Assembly: GCA_013423385.1 (NCBI GenBank)
Contig: BLZA01000009.1
Location: forward strand, 1 to 64,000
Length of the DNA stretch: 64,000 bases
Origin: Naganishia liquefaciens
Taxonomy: Eukaryota > Basidiomycota > Tremellomycetes > Filobasidiales > Filobasidiaceae
Reading direction: 5' to 3'
The notes under the pieces: generated by a model
The model's input: the letters and a program-made list of their open reading frames with translations, nothing else
Databases searched by the model: none
What the model was told of the DNA's origin: nothing
Part shown: piece after piece, positions 12,201 through 21,325 of the stretch
Numbering within the stretch: the stretch's first letter is position 1
Layout: each line of letters starts with the position of its first letter
Program-made: the position numbers and the translations under genes

Positions 12201-12535
12201 TCAGGACTGATGTTGTCGAAGGCTTGCGAGATAACTTGCCGTCAGACCAAGGCAAGGAACGTAGGTCATCCTGGGCGGACGTATGCCGTGACCCCACGAT
12301 ATGTGGTTGAACTGGATCTACGATGACTGAAAGAAGAAGAATGCCGACAGCTATGCCGACTCGACCATCAATGGGGTTCTCGTGAGGTCGTGTGCCGTTT
12401 GTTTACTTTGTCGTTTGCTTAGCTTCCGCCAGGCGATATTCGTCAAGCGTTCACCTGAACAACCGTTTCCTTGGTTCATTCATGTCGACATAGCTGTTTC
12501 CAACTATTGCACTACTCTTCTTGCGAGGCTAAACT

Positions 12536-12850
12536 TCACCGCTCCGACAGCAATGTATGCTTGATCACATCCTCATCCTCGCGAGAACACTGGCGGAGAT
12601 CATTCGGATCAAACACGCTCACTTCAGCGGTAATTGCCTCTTCGATTTTCTCCTTTCGAGCAAAGGCCTCGAGCTCATTGATTTTTGTATCGTCCGACAG
12701 ATCTGTAACAAGGATCACCTTCACACCAGAACAAAGTTCTTACTCACGTCAGCTCAAGTCACCCAAGGACTCCCCTATCGCTTGCTTTTGCACGTTGCAG
12801 TCCAGCGGCTTGGTGCCAGTACACGGAAACGCCCATGCGGCACAGTGAGG
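12536..12850 (-). CDS. Small Cys-containing protein, partial model
   Basis: Not recognised. Two minus-strand exons join in frame: the first contains CAAWAFPCTGTKPLDC and ends GESL, and the second begins DLSDDTKINELEAF after an intron with a GTGACT donor and a TTACAG acceptor. It ends HTLLSER with TGA at 12536-12538. The product is acidic and helix-prone after the Cys-rich start. The first exon with the initiator ATG was not resolved; it may begin near 12985, close to the start of the plus-strand F-box gene, which would make the pair divergent. The strongly biased amino-acid composition and in-frame junction argue that the locus is real. Confidence 0.4.
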
Positions 12851-12981
12851 TGCGTGAATGTTCTTCTAGATACCCGGCAGGTTGCTCATGCTGATCAGCA
12901 ACCAGACTCATCCTAGCTTACATCCTCAGGTTCCGACGATCCGGCCGAGACATCTTCCCTCGGGCCCGGTGATCGCCCGCA

Positions 12982-14720
12982 ATGCCTGTCACTACCCGTC
13001 GACAAGCGCGGACCGCAAAGCAAGCCCATGCCGTGTCGCATTTAAACTTGAACAATCTTCCAGCCGAAATCATTCAAGAGATTGCCAGCCATCTGCGACT
13101 TGATTGGTATGAATCTCAATCGGCTGATTCAGACTTTTCCGATGACGATTATGATGACATGTCCGTCTGTTCTGTGGAAGCAGAAGACGGTCCGCCGGAG
13201 CTCAAAGTACTACCTTGCTGTCGTCCGGGGGATTCTGAAGCATCCGAAGGCGAATCTAGAACTCCCATTCTTGATGATGAGGGAAACTTTTCGGCGACAT
13301 CCAACAGGATTCGCGACATCGTTTTTGACCGTCCACAGGGACGACGCAAGACCATTCGCTATTGTGAACAATGGAGAAGAGAGACGATGAAGATATCCGA
13401 GGCAGTACGTCTTCGTTACAGGTGAGTCTAGGCGCATGTAAGCGCTATACATGTCGACTAAGTATGTCATCAGAAAGCTCCGCTTTTTGGCAAATTACAA
13501 ACATAAAACCGATCCACAGCGAGGGCAACTGTTGTCTCTGCTTCACTGTTTTACCGATCTCCGCACGGCATCGATATCACAGACCATCTTGTTCAGAGAG
13601 CCATATGGAGGTCCCGGCTTGGAGAGGACTACTGAGCCGATAGGTGGTATGCCGAATCTGCAGCGGTTGCAGATCCTTCTTCATCCGGATTGGATGGGAA
13701 ACGCAAGAAGCGGACCCGAAGCTCATGGATTATCCGAGTTGCGCGATCTGTTCACTCATCTTCCGCTCATCCATGTCAAGAAACTCGGCGTGTTTTTCGA
13801 AGATTCCGTCCACTCGGAAATGACATACCTTGACCCGGTTATGCTGATGTTTCAACAAGTGACTCGGGCTATGCGATTTTCGGCGCTGCAATCCTTTCAT
13901 CTGGGCTTTGCCTATCACGTTTTCGGTTTACCAACTCAGAATCTCTGGATAAGAAAAGGCCATGCTCCGCCTTTCCATGTCTTTCACTGATGAGATGGCT
14001 TCTGGCGTACAGGAGTTTCTGGAGAAACTGATCGAGCCCATATTCCAGGCTACCAAGATCACTAAAATCTCTTTGAGGCCTCGATTCATGTTTGACTGTG
14101 CCGACGAAGTCCAACAGAGTGTATTTACGGAGACGGTGCAAGGCCAAATGTTACATCACGACTTCTTGCCTTCTCGAGAAGACTTGATAAGATGGGTATA
14201 TCGACTAAAGGCGCGTTACAAACAACTCGAGACATTCATACTGGACCTCACCTACGCGACCCTTGACGGCGATGACAACCATCTAGCAGACAACACGTTT
14301 TTAATGCTCGAGTACCACGACATCCAGACGGATGCTGACGATTACGTGAGACCTGTCATTCGGAACAATATGGATTTGCGTGATTCACATGTGTACCGCC
14401 GATCGCGACGATTCCAGTATACAATTTACCCGGAAACTATCAATAAGTGTCATAAGCGGTTGGTCAGCGAGGCAGAAGTTTTGCGACAACAGGAAGAGCT
14501 AAACGCGGCGGCTGCGCGGGACGCGGGGGATCGGCTCGTGGCGCCCGATACCGTGGCGACACGGGACGCGAGCGGCGGTAACGCAGGGTTTAGTGCTTGT
14601 GACGGCGTCGTTGAACATCGACTGCGACGTGTACTGTTTTCAACGCTTGAAGCCGGCGTATCCTGTCAATCCGGGTTGACGAGGATTTTACCAGTGCGCT
14701 CCTCGATGGACAATATGTAA
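12982..14720 (+). CDS. F-box protein
   Basis: The N-terminus carries LNLNNLPAEIIQEIASHL, a clear F-box helix start (residues about 23-40), followed by an acidic DSDFSDDDYDD run. Exon 1 joins exon 2 through a 52-nt intron (LRY-R-KLRF, acceptor CATCAG). The body has leucine-rich phrases such as NLQRLQILLHPDW and ALQSFHLGFAYHVF. A second frame change at about 13976-14010 can be explained by a 34-nt GT-AG intron; otherwise it is a frameshift. The last block ends in an Ala/Asp-rich tail at 14720. It probably acts as an SCF substrate adaptor, like the gene at 10582. No substrate can be inferred. Confidence 0.65.
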
Positions 14721-15313
14721 GCCAGTATAAATCATCATTTGCGGAGCATAGATTCGGAAGGAGGAAGTTACGGATGAATGTTCATGACATACCGGGTCAC
14801 GAATCATGACGCCTTGTGTTTTAAAAACTGAGCGATTTGCGCCGTGATAGCCTCTGGTCACCGCGTGTTCTGGTTTCCTACAGCCGCACAACGAAGGGAC
14901 TCTGCGCATGCCCGAACGAGCCTGCGCATGCCCATCCGGCCCACCCTTGACGGGCGAATTTGTCCGACTCGACGTACACTTCAAGGTTCCGCCGTGCGGG
15001 AACCGCGACACGTTCGGTGGAAACAGCCGATAGATCGCCGGACCTTGAACGGTCAAGCGCAACGTGGATCCTCGCAGTGCAGGGCAGGAATGTCTCGCAT
15101 AGCCGAGAACGAATACCTGTCGGGCCGGAGCACGTTGTGCGCCCAAATGGATCCGCCATTCAATGCGGCAGGCGGGCATCTCGAGCGCCACATCACGACC
15201 CCCGACAGCCTTTGAGTCTTCAAGGCCGGAACTCCCTGTGTGCATTCCGCCCCGCTCGCCACCGACGTTGGTGTCAGCCTGTGCGCTCATGCATCCAGGA
15301 CCGCTGGAGAATA
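14721..15313 (-). other. Possible decayed or unresolved gene
   Basis: On the minus strand two overlapping frames each look partly coding. One contains LRLTVQGPAIYRLFPPNV and FPHGGTL; the other continues naturally with LEVYVESDKFARQGWAGW. They would join if one base were missing at about 14984, and no GT-AG intron fits there. This may be a pseudogene or a sequencing error in a real gene. No family is recognised, and neither end can be defined. Nothing convincing is seen on the plus strand. Confidence 0.3.
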
Positions 15314-16608
15314 TTACTCCCATTCGATCGCGCCCAGTTGCGCCTCGGCCCATCCCCACGTACGTTCTACCGTAGCATCCACTCGCTCCACGAGTTGCTC
15401 TGGACCCTCCTCTTCCTCTTCCTCCCCCACCTTCCGCGCCCCTGAGGACCGCCTCATCCGCGGACCCCGCATGACCTCTTCATCCGTCCTCGGCGTCCAT
15501 CCCGATACGTTCTCCATCGTCCCGCGCCGTCGACGACAGATATAAACAACCACGTCTTCGTCCCTTCCGTGGATACGCCATGGCTGCTCGGCCGTGGATT
15601 GGCCCCGTGCGCGCGAAAGGAGCGGACGCATGTGGAACCATGGCTCGAATGCGTGGAAAAAGGTCTGTTCGAATTCGAGCGAGCGGGTTTTGTCTTTTTT
15701 TTTTTTCGCCGCCGGGATTCAGATGCGGGTCAGCCGTGGATACGGCGATGGGATGACGGGGACGCACAGCAGAGGATGATTTCGGGTCCGACGTTGTCGT
15801 CGCGTGATGTCGATTGCGCGTCGATGGTGCAAAAGGGAGGTTGAGTGAGATGCAGCAACGTCCGTAACAGCCTTCCATAGAGATGCGGGAAGTATATCTC
15901 GAGTCGCGATGTCAGCCAAGTGACGCGACGAGTGACGCGACCAAGACAAATGTCCGGGTGAAACTTACTAGATCAATCATGAGGATATGGGACACGGGGC
16001 ACGCCCTCCCCGAGGCGAGGAGTCGTTCCGCGGCAAGAGCGTCACCCCAAGGTAATGCCACGACGTCTACCTCGGGCCTCTCGGATTGCTCCCGCATACT
16101 GGCAGTCCCCGCACGCCATCGATCTACAGACGTTTGCACGAGGGGAACGACGTTTTCCAAATCCGTCAAGATGACCCTTGGGCGTTGACGGGTCCCGTCC
16201 GGGATTACTCTGTCCGCACGTCGCGTTCCGTCGAGTTGCGTCAGCAGATGCAACGACGCATGGGACTGTCCCGACCCGAGTTCGAGAATGATTGGCGGTG
16301 CATCCGGATCGAACATGGTACACCCGGGGGAAAACTCGAGTGGGGATTCCGAGGGACGGGTGAGGTAGGGTATGATCGGGAACGTTGCGTCCCTACTTTG
16401 CGTCAACCGACCCGGAAAAAATGCCAAGAACGGGAATGAAAACGACGTACCATACCCTCCCCGCGATCCCGTACAGGGCGATACTCTGCTCCTGGTCATA
16501 CGCATCGAGCGCTCCTTGTCCGTCGCCCTCGCGCGCGATGGCCTGGATATCAAGCGCGGGGGGGTGGTTGGGGTCGTATTCCGCGTGTGGATCCGGCGGG
16601 TGGTACAT
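15314..16608 (-). CDS. Protein-lysine N-methyltransferase, family 16 (EFM/METTL21-type)
   Basis: SAM-dependent methyltransferase of the family that methylates elongation factors and other cytosolic proteins. Four exons join in phase. Exon 1 runs from the ATG at 16608 and ends SIALYGIAGRVW; exon 2 starts DATFPIIPYL and contains the SAM-binding ILELGSGQSHASLHL, VILTDLENV, and the post-III motif (VVALPWGD, HILMIDL). Exon 3 begins IYFPHLYGRLL and reads EIILCCA. Exon 4 carries FEQTFFHAFEPW and VVVYICRRR, which match the family's last strands. An acidic EEEEEE run and about 50 extra residues follow, ending at 15314. The third intron ends with an unusual oligo-A stretch directly before its acceptor. 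The exact EFM paralogue cannot be decided by eye. Confidence 0.85.
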
Positions 16609-16616
16609 GGCTGGCG

Positions 16617-16678
16617 CGCGGAAGGGGGGAAGGGGAAGGGGGGAAGGGGGGAAGGGGGGAAGGGGAAGGAGGAAGCGT
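16617..16678. promoter_or_regulatory. G-rich polypurine tract in divergent promoter
   Basis: About 60 bases made almost only of GGGGAAG and GGGGGGAAG units on the plus strand lie in the 220-bp gap between the divergent methyltransferase (start 16608) and epoxide hydrolase (start 16829) genes. The run of G blocks separated by AA could form G-quadruplex or triplex DNA. On the minus strand it is a CT-rich element immediately upstream of the methyltransferase ATG, like the pyrimidine-rich leaders common in fungal promoters. Confidence 0.6.
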
Positions 16679-16828
16679 TCGTTGGATGCCGAGGTCGCTC
16701 GCTTTCTGCCGCGGACCGACCGGGTATGCGGAAGCAAATCAGCCCCGCGTGATATAGTGCGGGGAACAGCATCATTACCCGTCGCCCTCCCCCCTCCCCT
16801 CCCTCAGCCCACCGCGACCCAGCCCGCC

Positions 16829-18468
16829 ATGTTCCCCCACGCCACCCTCGCCATCACGCCCTTCCGCATCGCCCACTCCCCACAAGAGATCGCCGACCTC
16901 AACACCCTGCTCCGGCTGAGCCCGTTCGGTCCCGAAACGTACGAGAATGGCACGGCACGCGCGTCCAACTACGGGATCGACATGCACCGCATGCGTTCCG
17001 TCCGTGACGCATGGCTCGCGTCTGACTGGCACGCAACGCAGGACCGTCTGAACACGATGCCACAATACATTGCCCGTGTCCCGGACCACGATCCCCGGAC
17101 GGGCAAACGCACGACCATGGACGTACATTTCCTCGCGTACCCGAGCGACCGACACGGTACCGTACCCGTACTGCTTCTCCACGGCTGGCCCGGCATGGGC
17201 TGCTTTGAGCTTCAGCCCATGGTCGAGCATCTCCGCCTACATTCCAAGCGTCCGCTGGATATCATTATTCCGAGGTACGTTGTCCCCCATCCCCTGCCCT
17301 CCACTCTCCCGCCACAACGCGAGTACTCATCCCGCGCGGACAGCTTGCCAGGGTACCTCTACTCCTCCCCGCCACCCACGGACCGGGAATATGATTTCGA
17401 AGACGTCGCGAGACTCATGCATACGTTTATGCTCGGACTCGGATACGGCGCAGGGTACGCGACGCAGGGTGCGTTCCCCTTGACCTCGCTTTTCGTCCGG
17501 ATGTGAGGCTGATGCGTGGCGAACGAGGGTCAGGTGGCGATCTTGGGTCGTTTGTCGCGCGGGTGATGGCGTGTCGGTATGACCAGTGTAAAAGTGAGCA
17601 TTCCCCCGTCCTCATCAAGCCAGGAACCCATTCGGCTGACAATCATTCTTCATCCAGTCAGCCACTGTGAGCCCTCCCCGCACCCCGCACCCCGCACCCT
17701 CTCCACACCTCACCCCCCTTACCCCCCTCACCCCCAGTCAACTTTATGCAACTCAAACTCGGCACCCCGGCCATCGCGGCAACGCCTCTCGAGGACCCGA
17801 CCGACAAGGCGCACGTCGCCCGATGGCAGAAATTCCAAAAGACGGGGATGGGCTACGCAATGGAACATGCCACGCGGCCGGCGACGATTAGTTTTGCCGT
17901 CGCGAGTTCCCCGCTGGCCTTACTCGCTTGGTATGTCCTCCCCGCCCAGCACGTGACTCATCTGACCCGCAAACGTCCCACCCCCGCAGGCTCGGCGAAA
18001 AGCTTCTCGACAGCTTCACCGACATGCCCCTCCCCACGCTCCTCCAGTGGCTCACCCTCTTCTGGCTCACCCACTCCTTTTCCACCTCGATCTACATGTA
18101 CCGCCACCTCTCTGCCTGCGGGGACTTTACCGTCGCGCCCACCGCGGCTGAACGCGCCGATCCGACGTGTCGGATGAAGGGGCTCAAGATTGTGGGCAAG
18201 AAGATGGGATATTCGACTTTTCCCGGAGAGATTTTCCCGGTGCCCAAGGCGTGGGCCGCCAAGACGGGCGATATGGTGTTTTATCGGTTGAACGAGAAGG
18301 GTGAGTCTCGTCGGGCAAAGTGGCGTTGGCGCTGGGGGCTGACAGTGTGCTTTCCGAATGGCAGGTGGGCATTTCGCCGGATGTGAAACCCCCGAGTTGC
18401 TCGGCAAGGATTTTGCCGAGTTTGTGAATATGGCGTGGCCCGCGGACGAGGAAAAGAGCAAGTTGTAG
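16829..18468 (+). CDS. Epoxide hydrolase, microsomal type (EHN + alpha/beta hydrolase)
   Basis: Hydrolyses epoxides to diols. Seven exons (16829-17274, 17344-17468, 17534-17593, 17658-17666, 17738-17930, 17990-18300, 18365-18468) total 1,248 nt and give 415 aa. The EHN lid domain is at the N-terminus (FRIAHSPQEIADLNTLL), with WLASDWHATQDRLN feeding into the core. Catalytic features visible: oxyanion-hole HGWPGMG, IIPSLPGY spliced across intron 1, nucleophile Asp in QGGDLGS spliced across intron 2, lid tyrosines, and catalytic His in GGHFAGCETP across the last intron. Exon 4 is only 9 nt and supplies I-S-H within CKISHFNF. No membrane anchor is obvious. It shares a short promoter with the methyltransferase and is convergent with the RNase H2B gene. 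Confidence 0.93.
17658..17666 (+). other. 9-nt microexon of the epoxide hydrolase gene
   Basis: The nonamer tcagccact is flanked by AG (17656-17657) and GT (17667-17668). It is phase 1 on both sides. Joining K-A at 17593 through it to TCAACTTTATG at 17738 gives KISHFNFMQL, matching the family block that follows the nucleophile domain. Skipping it leaves the frame open but loses three residues of that block. Confidence 0.8.
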
Positions 18469-18776
18469 GGTTCCGGGCCGGGGTGGAGCGTGACAGACAT
18501 GTGAATCGAGTCGATGAATGAAGACGAGCAGAGTTGTAAAGACTGGCCAAAGGCACAAGAACAAGTGGGAAAGAAAGTTTGGATTAAAACCGAACTGGCT
18601 GGTTGTCTGGATGAGTGGATGTGCTGCGGCGAGCCCACAAGTCAGCCGAGATGACATACATGCCGGGCGCATCTCTTCCTTTGAGGCGCAATGGCAAGCC
18701 CCCACACGCCCACATCCATCTGAAAAACATGTGCCCATGCTGCATACAACTCTGCTCAGCATACGCGCGCGCCCGC

Positions 18777-20336
18777 CTACTCCTTGGGCTTCTTGGTGAA
18801 AAAACTCGTCAATTTCGGCATCTTGCTCGTGTTCACCTTTTTCAATTTCTGCGCCCCCCCCGCCCCACCCACTCGAGCATCAGCGCATTCGTTCGCTTTC
18901 CGACCACGACATCAGGACGTACCTCGACACCACGACTACCCTGCCCGCTACCCTTGCGCTTCACACCGGGCTTGACCGCAGGCGCGTCGGCCGTGCCGTT
19001 GGAATGATTTGAGACGGTGTGCGACGCGGCGAACGCGATTGCCGCTTGTGCCTCGAGGTGGTCCTGCAGTGCCGAAAAACTGCAAGCGGGGAAAACGTTA
19101 GTATCGCGCCGAGGTTCGCGGCAGGGAGGGGGGAGGGGTAGGGGGAAGACGCACTCAAAGCTCGCCACGAGGCACTGGAATACCTCGGCGGGTAGATATC
19201 CCCCGACAATCTCACACGCAACCCTCACCCTCGCCTGCTCGCCCACTTTTCCCTTGTTCTCGTCACCATCGAGGGCACCCTTGTACGCATCGAGGATCGC
19301 TTCGTCGAGCCCGTTCCGCAGGATCTGAGCGGCGAGGCTCGGAAAGGCGGTGAATGTTTCGGGCGCAGCGAGGGTGGTGACTTTAGTCCGCAAGAGGGCG
19401 AGTATGCGTGCGGGAGAGGGCCGGTAGAATGTTGTCTCTTCCGAGGCGGTTTCGCCGAGTGCTATGACGCCGTCGGCGTCAGAGAACGCGTTTCGGCCCG
19501 CAGCCGGCCGACGGAGGCAAAGGCTCACCATTCGTCTCACACGCATCTGCCAATCGCGTCCTCATACACCCAAGTCGACAAAGCTCGACCACATCCCCAC
19601 TGCCCATCCACTCCTCTCCGCGAACCGCATCATCCGGTTCCGGTTCCTTCCGCGGCTGCGCAAACGGCTCAGGTAAACGGTACCCGTCTGTGCGACTCGC
19701 TTCCAGTATGAGATCGTCCAGCGGGAGGAACCGATCGGTGCGTGATCCACCGGCCGATTCGAGCGAGAGGGTTGCGCTAAAGGGTTGTTCTAGGGCCACG
19801 TCGTTTGCGGATTTGCCGGGGCGCGAGAGGAGGGACACGAGGAGGGGAATGACGAGGAATAGAGGATCGATCGGGGTGAGAAAAAGGAGGGATCCATCTT
19901 TTGGGACGGATCGTACACATCAGCCATCGCACGAGAGCCCGTCAAAATCGAACGTACCTGCGATGACCTGCTGCTCTAGGAACCACGACCGTTTCGCGTC
20001 CGGCGAGATGCGCTGTACTTCAAGGAGACCGTCTTTCCGGCCGTTTGCAGCCGACGGATCGGGCTTGTACGGCAGGTACAGTGAGGGTTGGCCTTTCGAC
20101 ATGGATGTTCAGCTTGGGGCGAATGGAAAGCAACACCGAGTGCGCGCAAAGAGAGACCGGGAGGCGTACCATCACGTGGATGCGGGAGACGAAGAAATGG
20201 CAGGTTTCCGGTGTCGTTTGCTTCGAGGACCTCTATGGGACGGCGGTCAGCGCGGCGCGTGGTATCCTGGCGTACGGCGGGGCGTACCTTGTGGAAGCAC
20301 TGCGAGGAGTTGCTGGTCGTCTGGTGCGATGGACAT
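18777..20336 (-). CDS. Ribonuclease H2 subunit B
   Basis: Non-catalytic subunit of the RNase H2 trimer, which removes ribonucleotides and RNA-DNA hybrids from genomic DNA in the nucleus. It starts at the ATG at 20336 (MSIAPDDQQLLAVLPQ) and has at least six exons. The triple-barrel dimerisation region reads LEVQRISPDAKRSWFLEQQ, and across the next intron comes the hallmark DGSLLFLTPIDPLFLVIPLL, followed by DRFLPLDDLIL. The winged-helix part includes ALLRTKVTTLAAP and CEIVGGYLPAEVFQCLV. The final exon, reached from the GTACGT donor after SRGVE, encodes KLKKVNTSKMPKLTSFFTKK, a PIP box of the type that ties RNase H2 to PCNA. The open frame reading past that donor to 18842 is intronic. Confidence 0.9.
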
Positions 20337-21325
20337 GATGGATGACGGGAGTATGAGGGGGGAGGGGCGGAGGGGGAGAAACGCTTCCCACTATTCGGGA
20401 CTGCCGCAAAGACGCTCTGACGCGGCGACTGGGTTTGTTTACTTTGTGTCAGCTTGCAGTGTCTCACAGAGTCCATGGTCGCTCACGAGGGCACTGCGCA
20501 AGGGGGCTGGCGACATGGGACCCGGTCAGCTCGCAAGGAGAATGAAGAGTCCACGCAGAATGTCAAGCCTAGTACACGCTCCATTCCCGACTTTGCGTCC
20601 AGATGTTCCCCTACATCCAGGGCTGGTATATACATCTGCATAAACATACGACAACACGCTTCGCAAGGGGGGGGAGAACACGGCGCGGTCTTGGCCATGC
20701 TGCAAATCCATCCGAGTGCATTGCGTGGGGGGTTAATCACAAAGGAGGCTGGCTATGCACGTATTGGTGTTGCATCATCCTTTTTCGCTGGGTGGACGCG
20801 ACCCGTGTACCTTGGCGGTGTGCAGCGCTCGAGGGTAGTATGGGACGGCGAGCAGGGGTTGAATATAATGCTACCCGGAGCCATGACCGCTCGCCCGTGC
20901 AATCGAGCCGAGGCCCCCAAAAATCAGCCGGTGGGTATATATGGCTGGCTAATCGGATAGCCAATATACACACATGCATATCGTGACTTGTTGGACCGAC
21001 CACACCAGGACGACCCCGGCCGTCTCCCCCTCTCGGCCATCCCGCTCGCCATCCCGCTCGCCACCTGCATCCGCGCCCCGGCGGCCGGGGGTGACTGACC
21101 GCCCGGTCGGCGCTCATGACGACGGCACATGACAGGGCATCGCGGTGCCTTTTGGGCGATCGGGGAGACGAGGTGCGCCCGGGATGGCCGGCTGTTGAGT
21201 ACCCGGTGGGGGGCAGGCGGGAGGAGGTCCAATCGACGGCCGAGGGAAAATACATATACGGGGGCATCGGATGGGGATTCGGAGCAGACACTCAAGCAGG
21301 ATCTTCAGTCCCCTCGCGTCCAACC
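20337..21325. other. Divergent upstream region of RNase H2B and carnitine carrier
   Basis: About 1 kb separates two divergent starts. Open frames up to 184 codons exist on the minus strand but lack splice logic or family features. TATA-like stretches occur at about 20629 (gtatataca), 20935 (ggtatatatgg) and 21250 (aatacatatacg); the last is about 70 bp upstream of the carrier ATG. A short direct repeat of gccatcccgctc lies at about 21036-21060. Confidence 0.4.

Noticed and set aside
14688-15359. Single 223-codon minus-strand gene
   Set aside because: Only its middle looks coding, and that part continues better in another frame; treated as a possible broken gene instead.
18842-18910. Open frame to 18842 as the true end of RNase H2B
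   Set aside because: The spliced end gives the conserved KVNT...FF PIP box, which read-through lacks.
20737-21291. 184-codon minus-strand ORF
   Set aside because: Pro/Arg/Gly-rich composition follows from GC-rich promoter DNA; no family likeness.
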